A stretch of 64,000 bases of DNA from Apostichopus japonicus (Eukaryota > Echinodermata > Holothuroidea > Aspidochirotida > Stichopodidae). Made by a program: the position numbers and the translations under genes. The stretch's first letter is position 1; the number at the start of each line of letters is the position of its first letter. This document shows, in pieces, positions 35,620-45,995 of this stretch. The stretch covers positions 17,038,376-17,102,375 of the forward strand of contig NC_092567.1 of assembly GCF_037975245.1 (NCBI RefSeq). Direction: 5' to 3'. Under the pieces are notes generated by a model. It worked only from the letters and a program-made list of their open reading frames with translations. It searched no databases and was not told the DNA's origin.

Positions 35620-36529
35620 AGACTTATTAATTTTGTCGATTAATATAATGTAATGTCATTTGCACCAAAATACCGAGGGTGATAGCTGCACGAAAGGTTG
35701 TTCGACTACGTGCCGCTGAGCAGCTTGTGCCACTGAGCTTTTGCGTTCTTTCAAGTCTGGGAAATTGTGTAGGTTTTTTTTGTAATTAATGTAATTGCTG
35801 TATATTTTGATTGCATAAGCTACGCAAGTCATCTTAAGTTAAAGGCAATTTTTCTTCCCATTTACGTTAGGTAAATATAGCTTTCACTAATATTACAAAG
35901 TAAGTTATCAGAACCATTAAGAAAAATGAGGAACATAAACTGTGCTTATCAAACTCGTAACCACCCGATCGCTTTCTAGGAGGGTCGCTTTGTTACTTTA
36001 CATGACAGTATATTGGTGAATCTTATATGTTTAATGGTCAATCAAATGTCAATGGAAGGCTCGATTTAATTAAGGCAAAGATATCTTTTGATGAAATTTA
36101 AAGCGGACACAAAACACAACAATCATCTTAAGCTTATCTATAAATGACAGAGATCCTTGTGAAGGACAACTTCTCATAACAGCTCAAAACTTCTTGTTCC
36201 GTTAGGCTGAGATATCCTACTTTAAAACTCGTGTCTGGGGTTATCAGTTTGTACCATCTCTGCTTTCAAATAGTGTCATTACGACCTGAAAACGTTTGAC
36301 ATTCTCCTTATTTTGTTTTAAGTATTTTCAAGGTAAAATGTCATTATAAGTCTTGACTCATTTTTTGTTCACGTTTTGTTTTAGATTCATCATTTGTAAA
36401 CCCTCCTCCGTTACAGAAAATAAAACTTACACTAAAAACAAGAATAATATAAAAAACAATTTGAAGAACATGTGCATGGCTCGATGATGTCATATTTAGA
36501 CTTGAGCAAGTCTTCGGCCTTGCGAATGA
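35620..36529. other. No gene seen
   Basis: AT-rich sequence. Part of 36060-36480 resembles the arms of the next hairpin element (TTCCGTTA and GAGATATC phrases) and is probably a diverged relative. Confidence 0.45.
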
Positions 36530-37125
36530 AGTTTATTGAAGGATTAGTTCAGGTGTCATACATGTTAATCTTATATGAAAGAAGATAATAAAAGAAACAC
36601 AATGATGAAGAAACTGTTCAAATATCTTATTCCGTTATGGAGATATTCAAGTTTATAGTTCTATCTGATTGTGTAGAAACTGCTGAAATCAGACTAGCTG
36701 TGATGTCACATCCTCACATTTCGGAAAAGTCTTTGTTATTTTATTAAAATGTTTTGTGAGATTTTATGACTTACAACCAAAAGATATGCCATGTGGATCT
36801 CATATTTGTCAAGGGAAGTATCAGAGATTAAACATCTGAAGAATTTTTGATTATATTTTTTTAGATTTGTGGAAAAAAAAATGTAATTAATTTTTATTGA
36901 AATATTCACACATGTTAAGAAAGTGAGGATGTGACATCACACCCTCACAGTTAGTCTTTCTACACCAGTCTTTTTCAAAGAAATTTGTATATCTTCAAAG
37001 CGTGATATCTCCTAAAAAGAGCATGCTATCATGGTAGTTTCTTTACTGTTCTGTTTGCCTTTTTGAGCTCTTTCATACAAGATAGACATGTCAGACACCT
37101 GAACCAATCCTCTAAGCCCACTTGA
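36530..37125. mobile_element. Long-armed inverted-repeat (hairpin) element
   Basis: The left arm (about 36530-36730) reads GGTTCAGGTGTC-like, CATACATGTTAATCTTATATG, GGAGATATTC, GTGTAGAAA and TGTGATGTCACATCCTCAC. The right arm (about 36915-37125) carries the same landmarks inverted and in mirror order. Arms are roughly 200 bp each with indels; the loop is about 180 bp. Transcribed, it would form a long hairpin. No target duplication identified. Confidence 0.75.
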
Positions 37126-38533
37126 CATTTTTATTCAAGTGTATATATATTATGCAGCTTTATAGGGCAAAATATTTATCGGCGTGAACTTTGTTATCGA
37201 AGAAAAGTTAATACTACCAGGTTCTCACAGTGGCGTAGCCAGACGGGTGCATGTGGATATTATCCCCCCCCCTATCTTTGGGGGATTTTGGGCCCAATAA
37301 AATTTCGGGGTGAGCCCAACCCTCTCCCAACCCCCACCAGCAATGACAGGCAACATCTTACAAATAATTCCTGAAGTACAATGCATAAAGTGATATCTTG
37401 TACACAAGGTACAATATATACAGTTGAAAATTCTTCAAAATTGTTACAAAAGTGACAACATATGGCAACCTCCAACCTTTTTTGAAAAACATTTCTAAAA
37501 GGAAAGTGGGGGGCACTCCCCTTAGACCACTCCCATGGATGACTTATAAATATTTCCCTCGCCACTTATGAAGGTTGTTGTGCCTCTGAGGTAGAGCCTA
37601 TACCGTGAAATGTATAGTCACCAATATTCTCTTTTCCCTGGTGTTTGCTACTGGCAACTCTTAGCAAAAAAAAAAGGAAACCAGATAACGCAATTTGTAA
37701 TATAAAATCCTTATGTGGTCTTTGTAACCTTCATAAAAACCCATATGTGACCGAGATGTTTATTGCGAGGTATACTCACATTAATTGCTCATATGTATTG
37801 AACCCATATTTTACTCAGGCACATAGAACACAATTGGGCATCCATTGGTTTACCCACACTCATTTGCGCAAGTGAAACTCATATAATCCACGTGGAACCC
37901 AATCAGACATCCAAACATTTCCCAATAATTCCAAACCCGCATATCAACCCAGTTGTAACGCAGATGGGTGCTCTTTAACTTCCTATGTAAAATCAGACAT
38001 CCCAGAATTTACACATTAATTGACCGATTTGTAGACCACATCCAACCCACATTGGCGATGCCCAAGTTAGCCCATGTATCTTTACCCACACATATTTAAT
38101 ACATGTACAACACTGGCCCAAGTTGGCGCTCCGTGGTGAGCCCAAGCTTATATTTACCTCCACGTAAGACCCACTTGGGGCTGAAACTGTTGTAATGGCT
38201 GGGTTTGGACAATAAAACGTTTTTTTTTTTTTTTGCCAATACTTACCAATACCAATACAATATCCAGCAAATGAAGTTTGAGAAGAGCTCAGAGAGGAAA
38301 AATGAGAAACGCGTCCGAAAGTGTTGTTCATTACTGGTATGTGATGATATGGATACGTGTTAAGGTGGCACTTTTAACTGGTGCACAGATTTAACTCAAA
38401 AGTCGCCCATGAGTCGATCCATTGAAAAGAAAGAAGACAATGTTGCCATGGCTACTTGCGAAAGTAGTAAAAAGGGCAAGGAAAAAGAAGCATTTCACTG
38501 AAATATATTCTTCATAGTATCTATGAGATACTT
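37126..38533. other. No gene; hAT-like end and CCCAC-rich repeat
   Basis: CAGTGGCGTAGCCAGACGGG at 37230 is a hAT-like end followed by C/G runs. Between 37780 and 38200 the sequence is rich in decayed CCCACATTGG and ACTTGGGC phrases on both strands, suggesting an old repeat. No coding region supported. Confidence 0.5.
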
Positions 38534-41500
38534 ATAGGCCATCAGCTGAAACTCAAAAAGAGGCTGTAAAATCGGTTTCGTTCCAGCAACACTGGGTCTA
38601 GATTTTTAAAGCATTTTTGGGTAGTTTAATGCATCACAGACATTATATCAAAAGTTCTCCAAAACATTTCCTGCAGTATTTTCGTAACGCACCCTCGAAA
38701 TTGGGTATGTTATATAGACATTACGTGCTACGATGCTATGTATTAGGAACACACTAACGTTAGCTTTGGTACAATGGTGCATACATACCACTCTTTTCTT
38801 ATATGTTTAATTACGACTGCAACATATTTTTTGTATAATAGTTGGGTCAGGGTAATAAGAATGGTGGAAGAGGATTCTGGTCTAAGGGTCAGTGAGGGTT
38901 GTTTTCAGGCATTACAAGTTGTGCCCTGCCCCCCCCCCCCCTCCATTTCCGCCAAAATGGTAAAAAAGCACATTCTCAACTTTGAAATATGAAATACAAT
39001 TTTTACACATTATAACTTAAGGGTTTTAATTATAAAAATGTACCACTTTTAATAAACTCAGATATATTGCTTTGTAATATATCAAATATTTTTAGATTTT
39101 CCCCCTATGTTATGAATGCATTTCGTCTGTGCATGTATGCGTAAATATACACATATAACGAAAAGTTCCTCTCCATAATTGTTACACTCCCCATCCAAAC
39201 TGTTTTACACATGTGACCCCCTCCCCCTCTACTTTACATGTAGCTAAAACCCTAGTTACAGTGAGATGTGCCAATGCCCCAAGACCAGTGAGCTATTTCT
39301 TTTGTATAAATCAATATATAAGTAGGCACACTAAGACGTCATGGCATATCGTAGATGTGAAATAAAGTTATAGTCGGTATATATCTGTTACCTTAGTACT
39401 CTTTCTACAGTCTTCTGCAAAACAAGGTACTTTCTCCATGTTACCGAAACGACATGTTTATAATTCCTATTCCTGCAAAAAGAGTTTCCAAGGGAGTTAA
39501 CGTATAAAAGAAAAGATCGACAAGGTTTCGAATGGTATTTTGAATAATAATAGTTCTATATTCTACAAATAATATGAATAATAAAGGTGAATGGTACAAA
39601 TAAGTGAATAACGAAACAGTTAACTTAAGCCCCAGATAGAAAGAAATAATGTATCTATTAAGACTGGGTCGATGCACTCAATGGTGTATAGTAGAGCTGG
39701 GCTTTTGCAATGATTCAAGATACAGGTTCTTCATCAAAAGGCGCTGCGCGGAATTAATAAGTGATTAAAAGTTCATCTAAGGACAGTTGTACTAGTTATA
39801 ACAGGATCCACTTCAATTCACTGCATGGAAGTCAGATATGGTATGGAAAAGGGAAAGTCCATTCCGTAGTAGAGGTGAAGATAATTAGATGAAATAAAGT
39901 CACTAAAGCCTTGAATATCCTTCAGTCAAAACTTGAACAGATGCACAAAACGTTTTAACAATATGAATAAAACAGGTAACGAAATGTTACGGCAAAACAA
40001 TAAAGAACCGTGATATTGGAACAGGGTCAGGGGCGATGGTTCACCAACAGCAGTATATAAACCTCTGACTGGTTTCAAGACGCGGTATTTGCGTCATCGT
40101 CATCAGTAAATATAGTTGTGAATATGCAAGAGGTAAAGCATGCCCATAACACCCTCCTCCCCCCTCCCCTCTCGGCCAAAAAAGTGTGATTTGAAGAAAA
40201 TGTGGATATTTATCATAAGGTGTCTGGTAGGTAGGGTAATCTACGTAAAACTACTAATAGCTAAAATGAATATATGTATAAGATCATGTTTTCTGATTCC
40301 TTTAAACTCTGGGGAACAAAATAATGACAACATAATTTCGAAAAAGTTAACCCTCTTCACAAACTTCAAACTTGATTAAAATTTCAGACTAAGATATCAA
40401 GATTTAACACCATCACAGTTCATCCTCCAAATCATCTTCCCCTGCATCAACAATCTCAACGTTTTCTTGGAAGTTGCTGCAATTTCTACATTTACATAGG
40501 CCTGTACACAGTAGTTGCGCTTTCATTCAGGAACATCTTCCTTTAAAACATTTGCTGACTCTACAACTACAGCTGACACACTGAAGCAAAACATCTGGGT
40601 CAGGTGGCTTCGTCATCCAAGTGATTATAAGGTCATCATTTTCAAATTTCCATCCATGTTCCTCTGTTGAGAGTGCATCAATCCTTTGCTGCAATGCCCT
40701 ACTGTGAATAGCAGCCTGTTTGGTGCAGTGCTTAACATGCTGGATCAGAGCATCTTTTGTTAGTGGTAAACTCTGCTCTGAGGATGGAGATGAAGAGAAC
40801 ACCTTGTACCATGAAATTGGATATTTTTGAGTCTCACATTTTATGATGGGTACCAATATAATTACAATTCAGCTAGAAATATGTTGCAAATTACTTTAAT
40901 AATTTCAATGGAAAGATTAACCTGATAAATTGCATCTCAAAGCGTTAAGAAAATTTTTTAATTTTCCTTGGGGGAGGACCTCCATATTCCAAAAGTCCTA
41001 GATCCACCCCTGAACACTCAATGAACCACACATTGAAGACAGTACTTTACCTGTCAAGATCTGTATGTCTTCCTTGTCAAGAATTGTATCTAGTTTCTTC
41101 AACATAGAGAGTGGTACCTCACTTCAATGGCAACGCAGTCTTTTCCACTAATATTCGTAAAATCTGGGCACATCTTTTTTCCGCTCTGCTGCTTGTCGCA
41201 GCAATACTTTAATAAAATGAAATAAAAAAAGGAAATTGTTTTGCATTTCCTGTTGATCAAAATGTAAGTTTGAACAAATAAGAGCTAAGACAATTTTATT
41301 TATATACCATGTGATCTGCTCATCTTCTATGGACAAACAAAGACACATTCAAATTTTGCAAACCAGTGTCATGCAAAAAAAGAATTAAAACAGGCTTTTT
41401 TTAACAGTACAGTACAGTACATTATCTCTTAATGTTATGGTTTCAATTATACAATGGTAGACTATACATGTTACTAATAATAAAGGAGTCAGATACTTGT

Positions 41501-42677
41501 TCATTTTGGTAAAGCTGGACAGGCTGACCATAAGACCTTGCAAACCTAACCTTATTGCACCTTTGCTACACTTATTTTTCTAACTAATATAATATCTCTA
41601 TCATTCAAATAAAGAGCCACAGTAAGAAAACTATGAAGCCTGTATTTAACACTTAGGCTAGTGCCCCAGATGGAGAATTTGAAACAAATTTCCGTTCCTT
41701 CCACCTTATAACAAAACAAATCAGATGACCATGCGACTAATTATATTATGTTTAGGTCCAACACTGTGCCCTTTGACTTGGATTCTATCCCTCAAGAGCT
41801 ACTGATCTTGCATTATGCAACTTCTATTAACACTTCAACTATGGCACGGAAGTACAAGTAGAGTCGTGTAGTATGCTTAGGCTTACCTCCATCGAAAGTC
41901 TCTGCCTGCTGCAGCTTGTCCTGCACCCGTTTCCAACGCCGAGTAATGTATTGTTTCTTTTCCCACATATAATTAATTGAACAGGCAATACACCAGAGCT
42001 TCTGCTTGGTTTCCTGGATCTTTTCCGTCAATTCTTCGTTTCAAATCATATGGGGTCTCCTCTGGTACTGTCCGTTTTCTTGCAGCAATGTGCTTGCTAT
42101 CAATGAACCGCCTGTAACACTTATCGTGGAACCCCATCATACTTGCTGTTGAACACACGCTTGATCGTAGTAGGCCATGGAGTAATTAGTAGTGCGGCGA
42201 TATAACTGTCTCCGCCGCTGAGATTAAGCCAATCTTTAGCGCAGGAAGTAACTTTAGTCCATCGTTTATTCGTCAGTGTCTTGACTGCTTCAAATTTTAC
42301 AGATTCAATGTGCACTGAGCACTGTAGATTTCCGTGTGTCGGAGACTCACTAGCGCCCGTGGGAGCCGCCATGTTTGTTGTTTTCTACAAAGATTGCACA
42401 CAGAACTCATGGCTCATTGGACAATTCATATCACATGGTACAGATATCTCACTGGCGCACAACTTTTGAACGTAAAACGGCAGGTTTCTTAACACACGCA
42501 ATAAAAAATATAGTTCGATCTTTCGAGCGACATTGCAAAAACACTGCAGGAAAGTACATGGAGAACTTTTGGATCATTAATCCTAGTTAATTTATATATT
42601 CAATGCTGTAGAGAAATTTTAGACCCGCAGTTGCTGGAACGAAACAAGCGAATTTCGACCTTCAGCTGATGGCCTAT
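38534..42677. mobile_element. 4.1-kb DNA transposon-like element with long TIRs and 5-bp target duplication
   Basis: The left terminus (38534-38611) and the inverted right terminus (about 42605-42677) share ATAGGCCATCAGCTGAA exactly, then TTTCGTTCCAGCAAC and GGGTCTA at matching distances. TACTT sits directly outside both ends, a 5-bp target-site duplication. The inside carries a minus-strand gene remnant (40413-42372) of a protein family that I believe is multi-copy in invertebrate genomes. The TIR of about 75 bp, 5-bp duplication and CXC-ending protein do not match a superfamily that I can name with confidence. The left 1.8 kb has no recognised coding content. Confidence 0.75.
40413..42372 (-). 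pseudogene. Decayed cysteine-rich protein with C-terminal CXC domain, carried by the TIR element
   Basis: Starts at an ATG at 42372. Exon 1 runs through GNLQCSVHIESVKFEAVKTL, CAKDWLNLSGGD and, after a one-base shift in a GGGG run near 42134, GFHDKCYRRF. A second shift near 42035 leads to EKIQETKQKLWCIACS, MWEKKQYITRRWKRVQDKL and AETFDGG, ending at the donor GAG/GTAAGC (41886). A later exon piece near 41100-41160 reads GKDCVAIEVRYHSLC with in-frame stops. The last part (40413-40860) has LPLTKDALIQHVKHCTKQA, STEEHGWKFENDDL and CVSCSCRVSKCFKGRCS. The frame continues after a TGA as MKAQLLCTGLCKCRNCSN to a stop at 40413. That spacing matches a tesmin/TSO1 CXC DNA-binding domain, and the TGA occupies a cysteine position. 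Inactive copy; the parent function is unknown. Confidence 0.65.
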
Positions 42678-42840
42678 TACTTATCATGTCACTTGATAAA
42701 TCTTGAAGCAATCGTTCTATCATATTTGTACGTAGTAACTTCTATTTATTGTCGATTTTTTTCATATATATCCTAAGTCATTCTGACATAGTTCCTTTAT
42801 GAACGTTATTTTCAACAAATGTCATTTTTAATCCAATTTG

Positions 42841-42843
42841 CAG
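42841..42843 (+). promoter_or_regulatory. Probable 5' UTR splice acceptor of the lengsin-like gene
   Basis: CCAATTTGCAG lies 19 bp before the start ATG. With the pyrimidine-rich stretch upstream it suggests a spliced 5' UTR, so the promoter would lie further upstream, possibly within or beyond the TIR element that ends at 42677. Confidence 0.45.
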
Positions 42844-42862
42844 AAACTTGTGGCCATAAATT

Positions 42863-44242
42863 ATGACGTCTACAGGGCAAAGCATGGAGCTACTCACGGC
42901 TGTGGAGAAGAGGATTAAAGATGATAACATTAAAAACATTCGCTTTGAGTTTCTTGATACCAACGCGGTCGCTAGATCTAAAACCATTCCTGCTCGCCAC
43001 TTTAAGAGCACCGCCACATCTGGAATCCTGTTTCCAGGTGTCTTTTTTGCGGTGACTGCAAGATCAGACATACCATTTGAAAGCTCTATCGCCAAGAAAT
43101 ACCATTGGTCTGATCTGGTATTTCTACCCGATCTGTCCACGTTCGAAGTATTACCATGGACTCCAAATACAGCGAGAGTGTTCGTCTCAGTATCGGACAT
43201 CAGTGACGGCGACAAGGCGTTACTAGATCCACGAAACGTCGCTCGGGCTCAGTTAGAGAAGCTCAAGGACAGAGATCTGAGTATCTTCTCATCATTTGAA
43301 TACGAGTTTTGGGTAGTGGATGAAGAAAATAGGAAACCGATCATCGACGGCGTAGATTGCTACGCCACCATTCGTCTCGCAAAGCACCAAGCATTTTTTG
43401 ACAAGGTCGCTGAAAATCTCTCACAAGCCGGAGTCGATATCGAATGCGTCGAAACTGAATACGCCAAAGGTCAGTTTGAGTTTGCCATATGCCCGACATT
43501 TGGAATCAAAGCCGCAGATAACGCCGCCACTTTCCGCACTGGTGTAAAAGAAATGGCGATGCGAAACGGATTTGTCGCCAGTTTTATGTCGACGCCATAT
43601 CCTGAAGAAGGAGGGTCGTCGGGGCACTTCAATCACTCATTGTGGTCACTCGATGGTAAGACGCCTAAAACAGGTGATTCTTCTCGGCCCTATGGACTCT
43701 CAGAGATTGGAGAACACTGGATAGCTGGTCTTCTAGAACATGCTCCAGCATTATCCTTTCTACAGAGTCCAACTGTAAATTGTAGAGATACAGTGAAACC
43801 AGATACATTCACACCATTTAACGCCACGTGGGGAGTAGATAACCGTACATGTGCGGTTCGTTTGAAGCCAGTCGGGGCTCATGGGATCTACATGGAGAAT
43901 CGAATGGGATCAAGTGCTGGAAACCCTTACATAAGTCTAGCTGCTACAATCGCAGCTGGAATAGATGGTATCGAACGTAAGTTACCTCTTCCACCTCCAG
44001 TACCGACCAACAAGCCATCACATATTGCTGAGCACGTTCCACCGAACACTGCCCTCCTGCCCGCTGACATGGAGGCTGCATTTCAAGCCCTAAAAAAGGA
44101 TGAGATAATAGTAAGTGCTATTGGGGCCGACCTTGTCGACGCTCTGGAGTCCGTACGACGTCTTGAAATGACCACATTTGCTGCTAACAGTGATGTTGAA
44201 AAATTTGAATTGCACAGGCGTATGTATTTTGATTACGTTTAA
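42863..44242 (+). CDS. Lengsin-like class I glutamine synthetase, intronless CDS
   Basis: A 459-residue intact protein in one exon. It has the GS beta-grasp N-domain (about 1-110, with NIRFEFLDTNAVARSKTIP and VFFAVTARSDIPF) and the catalytic barrel (about 120-459). Class I metal and substrate positions are present: EYEFW with E146 and E148, ETEYAKGQFE with E199 and E206, GGSSGHFNHSL with H255 and H258, DNRTCAVRL with R328 and R333, and ENRMGSSAGNPY (345-356). Vertebrate lengsin is a lens protein reported to lack synthetase activity, whereas here the key residues look intact, so a working glutamate-ammonia or glutamate-amine ligase is possible. The start is the first ATG after a likely 5' UTR acceptor; the N-terminus has no signal peptide, so it is presumably cytosolic. 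The 3' flank recurs in diverged form at 54055-54310. The intronless CDS may reflect the ancestral state or a retrocopy. Confidence 0.92.
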   Translation: MTSTGQSMELLTAVEKRIKDDNIKNIRFEFLDTNAVARSKTIPARHFKSTATSGILFPGVFFAVTARSDIPFESSIAKKYHWSDLVFLPDLSTFEVLPWTPNTARVFVSVSDISDGDKALLDPRNVARAQLEKLKDRDLSIFSSFEYEFWVVDEENRKPIIDGVDCYATIRLAKHQAFFDKVAENLSQAGVDIECVETEYAKGQFEFAICPTFGIKAADNAATFRTGVKEMAMRNGFVASFMSTPYPEEGGSSGHFNHSLWSLDGKTPKTGDSSRPYGLSEIGEHWIAGLLEHAPALSFLQSPTVNCRDTVKPDTFTPFNATWGVDNRTCAVRLKPVGAHGIYMENRMGSSAGNPYISLAATIAAGIDGIERKLPLPPPVPTNKPSHIAEHVPPNTALLPADMEAAFQALKKDEIIVSAIGADLVDALESVRRLEMTTFAANSDVEKFELHRRMYFDYV

Positions 44243-45147
44243 ACAAATTGAGAAAAAAATACAGAGGATTTAACCGTTCCCCCTCGGAAAGAATGACGTC
44301 ATAAAGCTCGTACAATCATCGGGCAGCTTAAACGCATCGACTTTTCTTTTTTCATTCTTTGATTTTGTCTCCAGATGAATTCATTTGGTTATATATGTTA
44401 ATCGGTAGACTTTGGTGAGCTCTTTGATCATGTTCTGATAACAACCAAAATGAAAGAAGAATATTTCTTAATGGTATATATTATATAAACCCTTACATAA
44501 GTTAAATGTTTTTTTTCTGTCTTCAACAGATTAATTTTTTTTTTAAATCAGCATACTTAGCATTTAATACGCAGATTATGACTAATGATATTATACATTT
44601 AATTTTGCTTTGTAACATTTGTGTTATAAAGTTCGAAAATGTTATAGTAGATTTGATGATTTAATAAATATTATATTCAAACAAAAAGTTACATCAGAAC
44701 ATTTTGGGTACGGGGTATACCCTTTTCATTCCATTCAATACATTAATCACTTTTGTCCTGGAAAGGTATTTTTGTTTGAGCTAGGGGTTCATCTTCTAAC
44801 ATTGTATTCATCGTTTCTATAATTATTTTCAATTGATTCCGCATGGGTTTTTAATCTGCTTCTTGTTCTTCTTTATTGGTACTTGCAATTTCCATCTGTT
44901 CCCTCCTTTTACCATTTAACTGTTTTGAGTGAGTCCGTGAATGTTGGTTCCTGCTGTATAGAGCTCTTGCTAGGAAACCTAAACTTCTAGCCTAGCATCC
45001 AATTCTTCAGTTTCACTCATAGCATTGCGTTGTGTCCACACAGCTTCTTTCCATCCTATAGTAACTCTCTTATAGTGGGCAGTTCTTCTGAGATTTGGAG
45101 AGCAGTTTGCGTTCCATTTCTGAGATCCTCATGTATATTCTTAGTGG
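44243..45147. other. 3' flank of the lengsin-like gene
   Basis: AT-rich. Candidate polyadenylation signals include AATAAA at about 44661. The stretch 44330-44430 (TTCATTTGGTTATATATGTTAATC, TGAGCTCTTTGATCATG) is the part repeated near 54.2 kb. No other ORF supported. Confidence 0.5.
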
Positions 45148-45155
45148 TTTCTCTG

Positions 45156-45987
45156 CAGGGACGTAGCCAGGGGAGCAACTTCCCCCCCCCCACCCCCTCT
45201 CAGTGTCGAAAAAATGTTTAAAAAAATGTCTTGAATACGTCAGCTCCGTTTACTCGACTATAATCGTAGTAACATTCAGGCCTATTGATTCGACTTCTTA
45301 CTTAAGTTTGGCAGATGCAATCAGCTAAATTTAGCCTATAGCCTATTACAAGCCTACAGTTGGCCACTGCGTAATAAAATACATGTTGCATGCCTAACCG
45401 CACTCCATGGAGTGTCACGAACTGTATACACAACGACGTCGCACAACGTTACACGTAAGTCGTTCTCATCCTTTTCATGATTCGTCCTAAGTTGTTGCAC
45501 GAACAGCATGTTATGAAGCTAAGCTAGCAATCGTACGTGATACGCGCTTCATATAAATAATTATTGCACTGCTAATACTCTGCGATAACGATATTTGTTT
45601 TTAGGCTACTGCTTATCTGGCTGTCTTACAAAATGTGAAAGTTTAGGCCTACATTGTCCATCAGTTAAGTTCGTCAACTGTATTAAAGTCCAGACATTGG
45701 ACAATAGATATCCTACTGGAAAAATTGTAAAAGAGCACTATGTTTGTCTTTCTGATATAATATGTAAAAGAACATGTAAAAGAATTCAAACAGGAAACAA
45801 AATCAAATTATGATATCATATGATAATGATGAAAATGGCAAAACATTGCACCAGGTCGCATCTAAAGACCTTCAATTGTTCAAAAATATATCAAAGGGGA
45901 GGGGGACCCCTACCCCCCTAGACCCCTTCCCCATATCAATCGCAAAATGTGCCCCCCCCCCCTTTTTTTTAAATTCCTACGTCGCTG
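45156..45987. mobile_element. hAT-type MITE, 832 bp, 8-bp target duplication
   Basis: Ends CAGGGACGTAGCC and, inverted, CCTACGTCGCTG are flanked by perfect TTTCTCTG repeats (45148-45155 and 45988-45995). C/G runs lie just inside both ends (near 45181 and 45951). No transposase coding. Confidence 0.88.
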
Positions 45988-45995
45988 TTTCTCTG

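Noticed and set aside
39441-39677. Hydrophobic minus-strand frame of 78 codons inside the TIR element
   Set aside because: AT-rich composition gives Leu/Ile/Phe-rich peptides; no conservation or splice evidence visible.
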